Source: Bacteroidaceae bacterium (GTDB taxonomy: Bacteria; Bacteroidota; Bacteroidia; Bacteroidales; Bacteroidaceae). Taken from it: a stretch of 64,000 bases of DNA. Numbering within the stretch: the stretch's first letter is position 1; each line of letters opens with the position of its first letter. The stretch spans positions 62,001 to 126,000 of the forward strand of contig CABIVS010000016.1 of assembly GCA_902362375.1 (NCBI GenBank), given 5' to 3'. A program made the translations under genes and the position numbers. A model generated the notes under the pieces. That model was not told where the DNA came from, did no database searches, and saw nothing but the letters and a program-made list of their open reading frames with translations. Shown here one piece after another: positions 55,207 to 64,000 of the stretch.

Positions 55207-56736
55207 TTATTTTAATGGTTCTTCTTCTACTTCACTGCGATAATAACCATCCACTTCGGCAAAGAAATTTTGTTTCAGAGAATCCAGAAGTTCGGGGTGT
55301 TGGGCCGCCTCGTTCTGATGTTGAGTCCGGTCGGCTTTTACATTGAACAATCCGTATTCACCCAGGTTGCCTAATTCATTTCCGGTCAGGTTGCGTTCGG
55401 AACCTTTATAAGGAGGCATCATGATCCAGTCGCCCGAACGGTAAGCCATACGTCCCTGCGCTTCCAATACTACATCTTTGCGGGCAGTTGAAGCTTTTCC
55501 GAAGAAAGCATCGAGGTAATTCCGGCTATCCAGCCCTTCCGGCAAATCGGCATGTACCATTGAACCCAAAGAAGCAAGGATATCCACCTGGCAAACCAGC
55601 GCATCGGATACAACCGGCTGAATCTTTCCTTTCCAATAAACAAACAAAGGAATATGCGTACCGCCATCAAACAGACTGTACTTGCCTCCGCGAAGTCCTC
55701 CTGCAGGAAGATGATTGCCTGCCAACTCCGGAGCACCGTCTTTGTAGCCGTCATTCAACACAGGACCGTTATCGCTGGAGAAGATAATCAGTGTGTTTTC
55801 CAACAATCCTTCTTTCTCCAGGTGAGCAAGCAATTCACCGACACACCAGTCCGCCTCAACGATAGCGTCACCACGAGGCCCCATGGTTGTTTTGCCCACA
55901 AAACGCTGGTGGGGAGCGCGGGGTACATGAGGTTCGTGCAGGCCGTAGTACAAGAAGAAGGGAGCATCCTTGTGTTCGGTTACAAAATTCTTCACCTTAT
56001 CTACAAAATAGTCGGCCATGTCCTCGTCTTTCCAACGGGCTTTCTGGCCGCCTTTCATATAACCGATACGGGGTATTCCGTTTACTATGGAGTTATTGTG
56101 TCCGTGTGCCCACTGCATCTTCAACATCTCCGGGTGAGAGATGGCAGTCGGTTCTCCTTCAAAATTCTTCTCATAACTTACTTCGATGGGATCAGCCGGA
56201 TCGAGTCCCACGACATCGCCGTTTTCCACGTAAACGGTCGGCACACGGTCATTGGTTGCCGCAATCAGGCAAGAGTAATCGAAACCGATTTCCCTGGCAC
56301 CCGGTTTGACGGTTTCATTCCAGTTGACATTCCCGTCGCCCATACCCAAATGCCATTTTCCGATAGCTCCGGTCACATAACCACATTGCTGCATCATCTT
56401 CGGCAGAGTGAACTGATGCTCATTGATGATAAGAGGAGCATCGCCGGGCAGGATTTTTGCATCCTTATTTTTCCACGGATACATTCCGGTCATCAAGGCA
56501 TAACGACTGGGAGTGGAGGTCGCCGAAGTGGCATATCCATTCGTGAAGCAGACTCCTCCATGAGCCAGACTGTCGATATTCGGGGTATGAATGGTAGTCG
56601 ATCCATAAGCGCTGACATCGCCAAATCCCAGATCATCAGCAAGAATCACAATCACATTCGGTTTTTCTTCTACTTGCTGCGAGGTACAACCTACCAAAGA
56701 CAATGTAGGAACAAGATAGATTAATTTTTTCATCAT
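55207..56736 (-). CDS. S1 family sulfatase lipoprotein, Ser-type
   Basis: The 509-residue lipoprotein (Cys17 after LSLVG) has metal pair D34-D35 (VILADDLGFGDVSAYGS), maturation motif S74-T-P-S-R78 (SATSTPSRYALMTGMYPWKN), GAIGKWHLGMG, and second metal site IIFSSDNGPVLNDGY. Inserts such as AATNDRVPTVYVENGDVVGLDPADP and HGHNNSIVNGIPRIGYMKGG resemble galactose- or GalNAc-active S1 sulfatases, but I do not assign a subfamily. A -7 element (TAAATTTG) precedes it. It is the first gene of the minus-strand enzyme series and is divergent from the BACON/beta-helix gene. Confidence 0.9.
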   Translation of the reverse strand: MMKKLIYLVPTLSLVGCTSQQVEEKPNVIVILADDLGFGDVSAYGSTTIHTPNIDSLAHGGVCFTNGYATSATSTPSRYALMTGMYPWKNKDAKILPGDAPLIINEHQFTLPKMMQQCGYVTGAIGKWHLGMGDGNVNWNETVKPGAREIGFDYSCLIAATNDRVPTVYVENGDVVGLDPADPIEVSYEKNFEGEPTAISHPEMLKMQWAHGHNNSIVNGIPRIGYMKGGQKARWKDEDMADYFVDKVKNFVTEHKDAPFFLYYGLHEPHVPRAPHQRFVGKTTMGPRGDAIVEADWCVGELLAHLEKEGLLENTLIIFSSDNGPVLNDGYKDGAPELAGNHLPAGGLRGGKYSLFDGGTHIPLFVYWKGKIQPVVSDALVCQVDILASLGSMVHADLPEGLDSRNYLDAFFGKASTARKDVVLEAQGRMAYRSGDWIMMPPYKGSERNLTGNELGNLGEYGLFNVKADRTQHQNEAAQHPELLDSLKQNFFAEVDGYYRSEVEEEPLK

Positions 56737-57041
56737 ATTATGCAGTTAATAACGATGCAAATTTAGCCACCGCTTATCTATTTATATAGAACAAATGTTT
56801 AATAATGGGGAGTCATGTCCATCCTATACTTATTCCCCCGAAAAATACATCTTTTACCTCATGAAAATACCCAAAAGAGGGTGTCAGTTCTTCTTTGGGA
56901 TATTATTGCAACTATTTGGTTCAATATCAAAAAACAGTCTCTATAAGATTATCTACCTTTGTTTCTATCAAAAACTCCTACGAATCACCGTCCGGAAAAG
57001 AAGAATTATCATCATACTATTTACTCAAAAAACACACTATC
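56737..57041. promoter_or_regulatory. Divergent control region, sulfatase / beta-helix lipoprotein
   Basis: These 305 bases carry the sulfatase -7 element and, on the plus strand, TACCTTTG at 56954-56961, 81 bases before the beta-helix gene start. No gene is supported here; the open frame continuing upstream of 57042 lacks a signal peptide. Confidence 0.5.
56758..56765 (-). promoter_or_regulatory. -7 promoter element of the sulfatase gene
   Basis: Minus-strand TAAATTTG fits TAnnTTTG and lies 22 bases before the ATG at 56736. A TTTG at 56792-56795 (minus strand) is a loose -33 candidate with wide spacing. Confidence 0.5.
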
Positions 57042-58898
57042 ATGAAAAAACTCATTCATACTTTGGCACTACAAAGTATAAAAGTAAAACTCTTGGGGCT
57101 ATTACTCTTTTTAGCGGGAAACTTACAGGCCTGTTCCGATGAAGGAACCGCATCCATTCAAGTCAATGCGGATGTGCTCTACTTTAACGGTACGGGAGAG
57201 ACGCAGGAACTGCAGATAGAATCTTCAGGGGGGACCGTCACAGTGGCCAAAGGGGGAGAATGGTGTCATTACAAGATGAAAGAAAATACACCTTCTGTCC
57301 TGTCCGTATCCACAGACGCCAATCAAACCGGGAAAGAACGCCTGACCCGGTTAATCATCTCTTCCGGCTCCACAGAAAAAAGAGTGGAAATCTATCAAAG
57401 GGCAGCCTCATCCTCCACCACCCCCACTTATCCGCAAGTGGATTCAGATCTGCCTCTTTCTTCATTAACCGATGAACAGGGGAATATTCTGCCTGATTTC
57501 AGTAATATCGGCTATATGGGTAGCGAGCAGGAGATTCCCGATGTAAAAGTGGTAGAAACCATCGAAGCGCCCGCAAACGGGGCAGATGCCACCCGGTTAA
57601 TCCAGAATGCGATCGACAAGGTAGCTCAAATCACTTCCGCAACCAATGGTTTCAAAGGAGCCATCCTTCTGAAAAAAGGACGTTACAGCATTTCAGGAAC
57701 GTTGAACATCCAATCATCAGGAATCGTACTTCGTGGTGAAGGAGAAGATTCTAAAACGGGAACCGTATTGATTGCCGCAGGAAAAGGACAAAGAACTCTC
57801 ATTAAATTCGAGGGTACGGGTTCTTCTTCTCCCAGTAGTCCTTCTCTATTCAATATAAAGGATGATTACGTTCCGGTAGGACAGTTCTGGGTGAGGGTTT
57901 TAAATCCGTCCTCTTTTCAGGTAGGGGATGAAGTGACCATCTATCGTCCCGGAACCGCCCAGTGGATCAGTGATCTGAAAATGAATCAGATTCCGGAAAG
58001 AACCACCGGAGACCCTATTGTGCAATGGACTCCCGAAAGCTACAACCTAAGTTACGAACGCACCATCACTCATATTATAGACGATGCGCTGCACTTCGAC
58101 AATCCCATCATGATGGCTATGGAAACCCCATATAATAAAGGTGCCGTATTCAAATCGAGCTTCAAAGGAAGAATCAACCGGTGCGGAGTTGAGAATATGC
58201 TGATAGAAAGCGAATATACGTCTGATACCGATGAAGACCACGGATGGGTTGCCATAGAATTCAATAAGATGGAGCAGAGCTGGGTGCGTAATATCACTTC
58301 CAGGTATTTCGGCAACGGACTGGTTAGTTTGAACTCCGGAACCCGGTATGTAACAGTGAAAGACTGCAAATGCCTGGATGCAAAATCCATCATTACCGGT
58401 GGAAGACGCTATTCTTACAATATGAATCAGGCACAGCAGTGCTTAGTGATAGACTGTGAAGCCACCGAGGGACGCCATGACTGTGTTACGGGCAGCAAGG
58501 GAGTCGGTCCTAACGCATTTGTCAGGGTCAATATACGGAATGCACATGGGGACACAGGCCCTCACCAGCGTTGGAATGTAGGCACGCTCTATGACAACAT
58601 CAACAGCGACGGTCCGATCAATATACAGGATCGCAGTAACTGGGGAACAGGACACGGCTGGGCCGGAGCCAATCAGGTACTCTGGAACTGCACCGCCAAA
58701 GAAGTATGTGTTCAGAATCCCTGGGTATCGGCGAAGAATTATAGTATAGGAACTAAAGGAACCAAACATGCAGGAGACTTTAAGAATCCGGTTCGTCCGG
58801 ACGGTATTTGGGTAAGGGCCAATGCCACCGTATCACCTGCCTCTCTTTTCGAAGCACAGCTGGAATTACGCAAGCGGACGGGAAGACTTTATCATTAA
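57042..58898 (+). CDS. BACON-domain plus pectate-lyase-like beta-helix lipoprotein, probable polysaccharide-degrading enzyme
   Basis: Start chosen at ATG 57042 (MKKLIHTLALQ), giving 618 residues with lipobox Cys31 (GNLQAC); the frame is open upstream but without a signal. Residues about 35-120 form a BACON-like domain (VLYFNGTGETQELQIESSGGTVTVAKGGEW). From about 170 a right-handed parallel beta-helix of the Pectate_lyase_3 type follows (DATRLIQNAIDKVAQ; GAILLKKGRYSISGTLNIQSSGIVLRGEG; VTVKDCKCLDAKSIITGGRRYSYN; NRCGVENMLIE). This fold serves lyases and glycosidases; the activity is not identifiable, though EGRHDCVTGSKGVGPNAFVRVNI and GDTGPHQRWNVG are candidate catalytic areas. It faces away from the sulfatase and ends at a terminator. 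Confidence 0.8.
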   Translation: MKKLIHTLALQSIKVKLLGLLLFLAGNLQACSDEGTASIQVNADVLYFNGTGETQELQIESSGGTVTVAKGGEWCHYKMKENTPSVLSVSTDANQTGKERLTRLIISSGSTEKRVEIYQRAASSSTTPTYPQVDSDLPLSSLTDEQGNILPDFSNIGYMGSEQEIPDVKVVETIEAPANGADATRLIQNAIDKVAQITSATNGFKGAILLKKGRYSISGTLNIQSSGIVLRGEGEDSKTGTVLIAAGKGQRTLIKFEGTGSSSPSSPSLFNIKDDYVPVGQFWVRVLNPSSFQVGDEVTIYRPGTAQWISDLKMNQIPERTTGDPIVQWTPESYNLSYERTITHIIDDALHFDNPIMMAMETPYNKGAVFKSSFKGRINRCGVENMLIESEYTSDTDEDHGWVAIEFNKMEQSWVRNITSRYFGNGLVSLNSGTRYVTVKDCKCLDAKSIITGGRRYSYNMNQAQQCLVIDCEATEGRHDCVTGSKGVGPNAFVRVNIRNAHGDTGPHQRWNVGTLYDNINSDGPINIQDRSNWGTGHGWAGANQVLWNCTAKEVCVQNPWVSAKNYSIGTKGTKHAGDFKNPVRPDGIWVRANATVSPASLFEAQLELRKRTGRLYH

Positions 58899-58947
58899 AG
58901 AAGTTGCGCAAAAGAAGTTGACGCATTACCTGTCAATTACATACAAC

Positions 58948-59001
58948 AATCCCCTTATTTCAACCCTGTCTTATCAATTAAAAGGGAGAAATAAGGGGAT
59001 T
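58948..59001. terminator. Bidirectional terminator between convergent genes
   Basis: Perfect 13-bp arms AATCCCCTTATTT (58948-58960) and AAATAAGGGGATT (58989-59001), followed by TTCTTT on the plus strand. It lies between the beta-helix gene and the convergent minus-strand gene ending at 59033. Confidence 0.75.
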
Positions 59002-59032
59002 TTCTTTAGAGGAGTTTCAACCTGTGAGATGT

Positions 59033-59803
59033 CTATTTACCGATTACCGCATCCCAAGTCGTTGCAAAACGGAAGCTACCGATGTTTCCTTTATAGTTCT
59101 TGCGATACCTGTAATAGATTGACTTCAGCCCGTTTTTCAGTTCATCTCCTTCGGCATTTGCAACCAGCCCATTTGCCGGTTCGCCCTGACTCAAATCCGG
59201 ATTGACATACAAAACAGCCTGCTTCTTGTCATAATCCACTTTCAGTACCAATAAATGCGTCTGATTATAATCGTAAGTTTCAGTACCCTCGGTACAATCC
59301 GTACGTACCGCCACACCGAATTTAATCTTGTCTTTCCCTTCACCGGCCACAAACACTTTGCCGCGCACGGCCCTGCTAAGCGGATTAATATCCAAGCCTG
59401 CAAAATCATAAAACTTAGTGGAACCCAGTTTCTCGAAATTGACCAGAAAAGCCAGATAATACGCACCACGGGCATACTCCTTATTGCTCTTCGTCAACGG
59501 ATAAACACTCACCCGGTTCAACTGCCCTTCGCCCGCCAGATTAATCGACGGTCCGCCCTCATTGTAACCTTTATAAGAAAGCGGCTCACCGATAACAGGT
59601 CCCTCTTCCACTTCCACCGCTTTCGCATTGAACGCACCATACCAGGCATTGAAACGCGGTGTATCCTGATCGCTCGTATAAACTCCCTTTTCCAACTGAT
59701 CCCCGGGTTTATACCCTTTCAACAAATTATTCCTCAAGGATTGTGCATGCCCCATCAGAGCAACAGCAACCATGATTACCAATAAACATACTTTCTTCAT
59801 CAT
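59033..59803 (-). CDS. Exported beta-rich protein of unknown function
   Basis: The 256-residue protein has a type I signal peptide (ALMGHAQ) and no lipobox. The body looks like a jelly-roll or concanavalin-like domain (EGGPSINLAGEGQLNRVSVYPLTKS; GAYYLAFLVNFEKLGSTKFYDFAGLDINP; VRGKVFVAGEGKDKIKFGVAVRTD; LLVLKVDYDKKQAVLYVNPD), a fold shared by lectins and some glycosidases. No catalytic motif is evident. It follows the IPT-like lipoprotein by 30 bases on the same strand, so the two are probably co-transcribed. Confidence 0.72.
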   Translation of the reverse strand: MMKKVCLLVIMVAVALMGHAQSLRNNLLKGYKPGDQLEKGVYTSDQDTPRFNAWYGAFNAKAVEVEEGPVIGEPLSYKGYNEGGPSINLAGEGQLNRVSVYPLTKSNKEYARGAYYLAFLVNFEKLGSTKFYDFAGLDINPLSRAVRGKVFVAGEGKDKIKFGVAVRTDCTEGTETYDYNQTHLLVLKVDYDKKQAVLYVNPDLSQGEPANGLVANAEGDELKNGLKSIYYRYRKNYKGNIGSFRFATTWDAVIGK

Positions 59804-59833
59804 TCGATATTTTATTTAGTTTGGATAAAACAC

Positions 59834-61282
59834 TTATTTCTGATAATAAAGGTCGAAAACGATGGTAGCGTCGGCAGCATCATTGGAGCCATCCAGTTCA
59901 TTGATCTGACGAATCAGCATAATACCGATCTTACCGTTCTTCGAACTCTTGAAAACAACTACGCCATTCAGATCGAACCGGTCTCTTCCCACAGACTCAC
60001 CAGGCTTGATGCTCTGCACAGTGATACGGTCTATCTTCGAAGTTCCATCGAACAAAGCCGGAGTCGCCGTTTCCGAAATTTCCGCCAACTGATCGTTTCT
60101 GACTAAATCTATAATGTTCTTCTCCTTTTCGATACTTTCCTGAAGCACGAGGAATTTAGTCTGAATATCGGCATATCCCGGGAACATCGTGACAGCAGTC
60201 TCTTTATCCTTGGCATCATCTTTGGACGTTGTGAAAAGATTCGTCCCGTTACATCTGAAGTTCCTAAGATTATGAGCAATCTTATCGAAATTACCCAAAG
60301 CAAAAGCAGGACCGGAATAAGTGTTTGCAATCAAATCTATTTCCGAACGGCGTTTCTTGTTCTCGTCGGCATTTAATGTAGGATCGTCGTTCATGTAGCA
60401 GGCAGTCTGTATATCCAACTGGCCGGCATCGGTCACTGTCAACAGACAGCCGAAATCACGATTCTGTGCACTTCCCATCATTTGATTTTTGAACACCAGC
60501 ACTTTGGCTCCGGGTTCGGGAGGCGTCACTTCTTCTTTCACCGTGCAAGTCACCGCATCAAACATCACCTCTTTCGCTTTGCCATTCATCGTGTAAGCCA
60601 CTATCAAAGAATAAGAGCCTACCGGCATATTCTCCGGAACGGTGAAAGTCAGATTTCCACTTGCCAGACTACTGTTGGTCATCGGAGTATCTTCGATAGT
60701 AAGCTGCTTACGCAGGCTGACTTTCGTTACCACCACCTCTTCCCAGTTACTCATTCCCACCGTTACCGAAGCACCGGCTTTCAAACTACCCAGAGCGGCT
60801 TTTGCAGCATTCACGTCTGCAAGCTCAAGTTCCTTTTCTTCGGGTTCCGGCTCCGGTTCCTGCACTTCAACAAACCGCTGATAGGTATATGTTTTCTCCG
60901 TTTCCGGACTGCCCGTATCATATCCGTAAGTAATCTCTACCGTATTGCCGTCCTCACTTAGTTTGAACCGGTGCTTGTCTCCGCTCTGATAAATCAATAC
61001 CGATTCATCCACCACACGATATTTGCCCTGCAAATCCACATGTTCGAGTGCCTCCGTCTCTATATTATAGGTACAGATGTACGAAGTGTGATCGGCATTG
61101 AAGGTCGCTACAAACTTCTGTGATGTGCTTTCGCGTGTCCAAATTCCCTCCAGCAGGTTATTTCCCAAGTTCTTGTCCCAGTCATCGTCCTTGTCGCAGG
61201 ATACAAACAGGCAGGACGTAAGAGACAGTAATACATAAGACACCAGATGCAGTGTCCGATTAAAAAGAATGCTTTTTTTCAT
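59834..61282 (-). CDS. Multi-domain lipoprotein (lipocalin-like, IPT-like), unknown function
   Basis: The 482-residue lipoprotein (Cys29 after LFVS) has three parts. A lipocalin-like beta domain spans about 40-135 (LEGIWTRESTSQKFVATFNADHTSYIC; LQGKYRVVDESVLIYQSGDKHRFKLSEDG). An acidic proline-rich linker covers 141-153. An IPT/TIG-like region spans about 155-255 (VTVGMSNWEEVVVTKVSLRKQLTI; FTVPENMPVGSYSLIVAYTMNGK). An unassigned domain of about 220 residues ends the protein. The linker-plus-IPT build recalls surface glycan-binding proteins, but no binding activity can be shown. It is divergent from the third hybrid regulator. Confidence 0.72.
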   Translation of the reverse strand: MKKSILFNRTLHLVSYVLLSLTSCLFVSCDKDDDWDKNLGNNLLEGIWTRESTSQKFVATFNADHTSYICTYNIETEALEHVDLQGKYRVVDESVLIYQSGDKHRFKLSEDGNTVEITYGYDTGSPETEKTYTYQRFVEVQEPEPEPEEKELELADVNAAKAALGSLKAGASVTVGMSNWEEVVVTKVSLRKQLTIEDTPMTNSSLASGNLTFTVPENMPVGSYSLIVAYTMNGKAKEVMFDAVTCTVKEEVTPPEPGAKVLVFKNQMMGSAQNRDFGCLLTVTDAGQLDIQTACYMNDDPTLNADENKKRRSEIDLIANTYSGPAFALGNFDKIAHNLRNFRCNGTNLFTTSKDDAKDKETAVTMFPGYADIQTKFLVLQESIEKEKNIIDLVRNDQLAEISETATPALFDGTSKIDRITVQSIKPGESVGRDRFDLNGVVVFKSSKNGKIGIMLIRQINELDGSNDAADATIVFDLYYQK

Positions 61283-61543
61283 AATAATATGTTTTTCAAT
61301 TCAACAAATTCTACGATGGTAAAAATAGACACTTCCTTTCCAATCTATTTTCTAATATGCACCAAAGAATTGCAGATTCCTTTTCGCACTTATAATTTTC
61401 CGTCGAAACCTTATAAGAATCGTTCAACTATCTATTTGATGGGGAAAAGGGTACAAAATAATGGGAATCTTTGGGAGGTATTTTACTGTTTTTTGCTATT
61501 TTTGTTGCAAGTAAAAACACTCTTTCCTTAAAATCATCCACTT
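61283..61543. promoter_or_regulatory. Divergent control region before the third hybrid regulator
   Basis: On the plus strand a -33-like TTTG (61470-61473) and a -7 TATTTTTG (61497-61504) are 23 bases apart and precede the regulator ATG at 61544, a good Bacteroides promoter. No exact element was found for the minus-strand lipoprotein. Confidence 0.55.
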
Positions 61544-64000
61544 ATGAAAAGACTTTTTTGTACATTGCTGTTTGCTATTTCCGTACAGTTTCTTTTTGCC
61601 AATCAGCCTTATCATTTCTCTCATTTGTCTGTCAAAGATGGATTATCCCAACTGAACGTCACCTGTATCTATCAGGACAAATTAGGATATATATGGTTTG
61701 GTACACGCAACGGACTCAATAAATTCAACGGAAATTCCTTCGAGGTTTACTGGAACCATGCCGACGATCCGCACAGTATCAGTAGCAATATCATTAATTG
61801 CATGGCGGAAGATGCAGAAGGCAACCTGTGGATAGGCACAGAAAACGGCCTGAACAGGCTCGACAAGAACAAGAACGAGTTTAAACGGTATCATATCAAC
61901 CAGCAGGAAAACAAGGACAAGAACAAGATTACCTCACTTTGTCTTGACCAGCAGGGTACCTTATGGATAGGAGCCGCCTCCGAAGGACTGTTTGCCTACA
62001 CTCCCCAAGGAGATTCCCTGAAAAACATCTCCACCAAAGAGCTGAAAGGGAACTGGGTAAATGACATTATTGAAAGAGACCACAAACTCTACATCGCCTC
62101 CTACAACAGAGGACTGCTTATCTACGATTTACAGCAGCAGGCAGTAGTCCGTTCCTTTCAACAGAATTCCGAATCACTGCCTATCCCGTCAAACCGGATC
62201 AGAAAAGTGCACATCGACAGAAAAGGAAATATATGGCTGGGAAACGACACACACGGCGTCTATGTCATCAAACACGATCCGGCGGAAGTGGTGTGTTACA
62301 ATACCCGGAACGGACTATCCAACAATAACGTCCGTTGCATCAACGAGTCTCCCTCGGGTGAAATATGGATAGGCACTTTCGACGGTCTGAACATCCTCAA
62401 TCCGGTGACCAACCGGATACAAACCTATCGCTACGGCACACAGGGCACATTGAGTCATCATTCCATCTACAGCATTCTGTTCGACCGGATGCAAACCATC
62501 TGGATCGGAACGTATGCAGGAGGTATCAGCTACTATAACCCTTACGGACATCTCTTCGACTTTTACAATCCCAGCTCATCCCTAAACAAAACTCTGGGTA
62601 TCTTAGGCCCTGCCATCGAACACGACAGAACTTTATACATCGGAGCCGAAGGAGGAGGATTGATTACTTTCGACCTCGAACAGCAGACTTTCCAGCAATA
62701 CATACTCCCGCACAATCCCGGTGAGTCGATGCAAAGCGTCATTAAAACCGTCTATTACGACAAGAACCGGATTTTATGCGGAACGAGCATCGGGGAAATC
62801 TATGAATTCAACCTGCACAATCACCATTTCTCACTGATCTTTCAGAATAATGACCGGAATCCGATTTACCACATCAGTAAAAGCATTTCCGGAGAACTGG
62901 TTGTAGGTTCTACAAGTCCGAAAGAGGGACTGATGTTTATTTCAGATACCCCATCGCTCCATGTGCAGACCGAATTTGCCGTAAAAGGCGAGGGCACTTT
63001 CCGTTTTGCCAGTGTCATCTGTGTATGCGAAATCAGTAACGATGTGTTTCTAATCGGCACCAAAGAGAAAGGTTTATTCTTTTATGACAAGATCAATCAC
63101 TCCCTGCTTTCCTACAACCACACCAACGGACTAACCGCCAAACATATCAGCAGTATTCTAAAGGACCGTTCCGGCAGGATATGGATCAGCAGCATGGATG
63201 GCGGACTAAGTGAATTCAACATCACGACCGAGCAATTCACCACCTACAATGAGAAAAGCGGCTTGCAAAGCAATCAGGTTTGCAAAGTGGTGGAGGGAGC
63301 CGACAACAGTTTATGGATCAGCACGCTAAACGGCATTTCGAGATTGGACCTCCGTACCCGGAGCATCACCAATTACAACAAAGAAAGCGGAATACAGATA
63401 CAGGAGTTTTCTCCCTGTGCAGGATTCCGCCTGTCCGACAACCGGATTTTCTTTGCCGGCAACAACGGTTTTACCCTGTTCAACCCCAATGATATTGTCA
63501 CCAACCCCAACGTCCCTCCTATTATATTGGACAAACTATATATCAACAACAAACTGGTATGCCCCAATGACGAAGAGAATGTACTGCAGGAGAACATCTC
63601 CACCCAAAAGAAGATCGTACTCAATCATAATCAGACCAATATAACCATTGAATACTGTGCGCTGAACTATATCTTCAACAGCAAGAACGAATATTCCTAC
63701 AAACTGGAGGGATTCGACTCTGACTGGAACAAGGTCGGCAACCGACGTACTGCCTACTACACCAATATTCCGGCCGGAACTTACCACTTCATCGTGAAAG
63801 GCTCCAACAACGACGGAATCTGGAATGAACAGGGAGCCACACTGGAAATCGTTGTCTTGCCTCCCCTGTGGAAGACCTGGTGGGCTTACTTGATATACAG
63901 TGTCGTCGCCATTGCCCTGATCGCTTTCATTATCCGCTATTTTACGGAGAAGAAACGCCTGCAAAACAACATCAGGCTCAAACAAATGGAAGCGGAAGTG
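61544..64000 (+). CDS. Hybrid two-component system sensor/regulator (HTCS), third copy, 3' end cut by window edge
   Basis: The frame runs from ATG 61544 through the right edge, 819 codons. It has a signal peptide (MKRLFCTLLFAISVQFLFAN) and Reg_prop propeller repeats (GYIWFGTRNGLNKFNGNSF; NLWIGTENGLNRLD; EIWIGTFDGLNILNP; RIWISSMDGGLSEF). A Y_Y_Y domain lies at about 700-773 (YSYKLEGFDSDWNKVGNRRTAYYTNIPAGTYHFIVKGSNNDGIWNE) and a membrane segment at about 780-801. The kinase, receiver and AraC-type parts are expected just beyond the edge. It probably controls the tandem SusCD/sulfatase genes to its left, or genes further right. Confidence 0.92.
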   Translation, partial: MKRLFCTLLFAISVQFLFANQPYHFSHLSVKDGLSQLNVTCIYQDKLGYIWFGTRNGLNKFNGNSFEVYWNHADDPHSISSNIINCMAEDAEGNLWIGTENGLNRLDKNKNEFKRYHINQQENKDKNKITSLCLDQQGTLWIGAASEGLFAYTPQGDSLKNISTKELKGNWVNDIIERDHKLYIASYNRGLLIYDLQQQAVVRSFQQNSESLPIPSNRIRKVHIDRKGNIWLGNDTHGVYVIKHDPAEVVCYNTRNGLSNNNVRCINESPSGEIWIGTFDGLNILNPVTNRIQTYRYGTQGTLSHHSIYSILFDRMQTIWIGTYAGGISYYNPYGHLFDFYNPSSSLNKTLGILGPAIEHDRTLYIGAEGGGLITFDLEQQTFQQYILPHNPGESMQSVIKTVYYDKNRILCGTSIGEIYEFNLHNHHFSLIFQNNDRNPIYHISKSISGELVVGSTSPKEGLMFISDTPSLHVQTEFAVKGEGTFRFASVICVCEISNDVFLIGTKEKGLFFYDKINHSLLSYNHTNGLTAKHISSILKDRSGRIWISSMDGGLSEFNITTEQFTTYNEKSGLQSNQVCKVVEGADNSLWISTLNGISRLDLRTRSITNYNKESGIQIQEFSPCAGFRLSDNRIFFAGNNGFTLFNPNDIVTNPNVPPIILDKLYINNKLVCPNDEENVLQENISTQKKIVLNHNQTNITIEYCALNYIFNSKNEYSYKLEGFDSDWNKVGNRRTAYYTNIPAGTYHFIVKGSNNDGIWNEQGATLEIVVLPPLWKTWWAYLIYSVVAIALIAFIIRYFTEKKRLQNNIRLKQMEAEV

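Noticed and set aside
55654..56724. 356-codon plus-strand frame opposite the sulfatase
   Set aside because: It is a mirror frame of the sulfatase gene, with no domain or signal of its own.
56895..57041. 49-codon upstream extension of the BACON/beta-helix gene
   Set aside because: The extension lacks a signal peptide and overlaps the promoter element; ATG 57042 begins a lipoprotein signal.

Overview
The window reads as a Bacteroides chromosome segment. It is almost wholly given to polysaccharide utilisation: three SusC/SusD pairs, three hybrid two-component regulators (one cut by the right edge), five S1 sulfatases, and many exported or lipidated proteins with Bacteroides-type signal peptides. 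Several starts are preceded by the Bacteroides -7 promoter element TAnnTTTG. About 29 genes are supported, two of them cut by the window ends. No rRNA, tRNA, CRISPR array or intact insertion sequence was seen.

Region 1 (1-3.8 kb) holds the 5' part of a DUF6377-type membrane regulator and an S1 sulfatase with a HEAT-like tail, both on the minus strand.

Region 2 (4.0-24.8 kb, plus strand, AT-rich) is a heparin/heparan-sulfate utilisation locus. A regulatory cluster (an unassigned toroid-fold enzyme, a hybrid regulator, an aldose epimerase and an exported KdgF-like cupin) is followed by SusC, SusD, a GH88 unsaturated glucuronidase, a PL12 heparinase III with all expected catalytic residues, an S1_11-like GlcNAc-6-sulfatase and a PL15-like exolytic lyase. 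Lyases cut the chain, the sulfatase removes 6-sulfate, GH88 removes the unsaturated uronate, and KdgF would open the released sugar. The locus ends in an 18-bp perfect hairpin.

Region 3 (24.7-26.7 kb) is a gene-poor junction with nested palindromes, other hairpins and one small helix-turn-helix gene. To its right the coding sequence becomes visibly richer in G+C.

Region 4 (26.7-37.7 kb) is a four-gene minus-strand operon (sulfatase, GH43-like, sulfatase, GH2) divergent from a second hybrid regulator. An AlbA/ATPase-type regulator with a 12-bp tandem repeat follows.

Region 5 (39.2-61.3 kb) holds a tandem SusC-SusD-SusC-SusD-DUF1735 operon. Upstream of it on the same strand are a GH43, a GLUG-repeat lipoprotein, a small lipoprotein, an unassigned TIM-barrel hydrolase and a sulfatase. 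A divergent BACON/beta-helix lipoprotein and two proteins of unknown function come next. A third hybrid regulator starts at 61,544. Regions 4 and 5 together look like a locus for a sulfated, galactose- or arabinose-containing polysaccharide. The substrate cannot be named from sequence alone.
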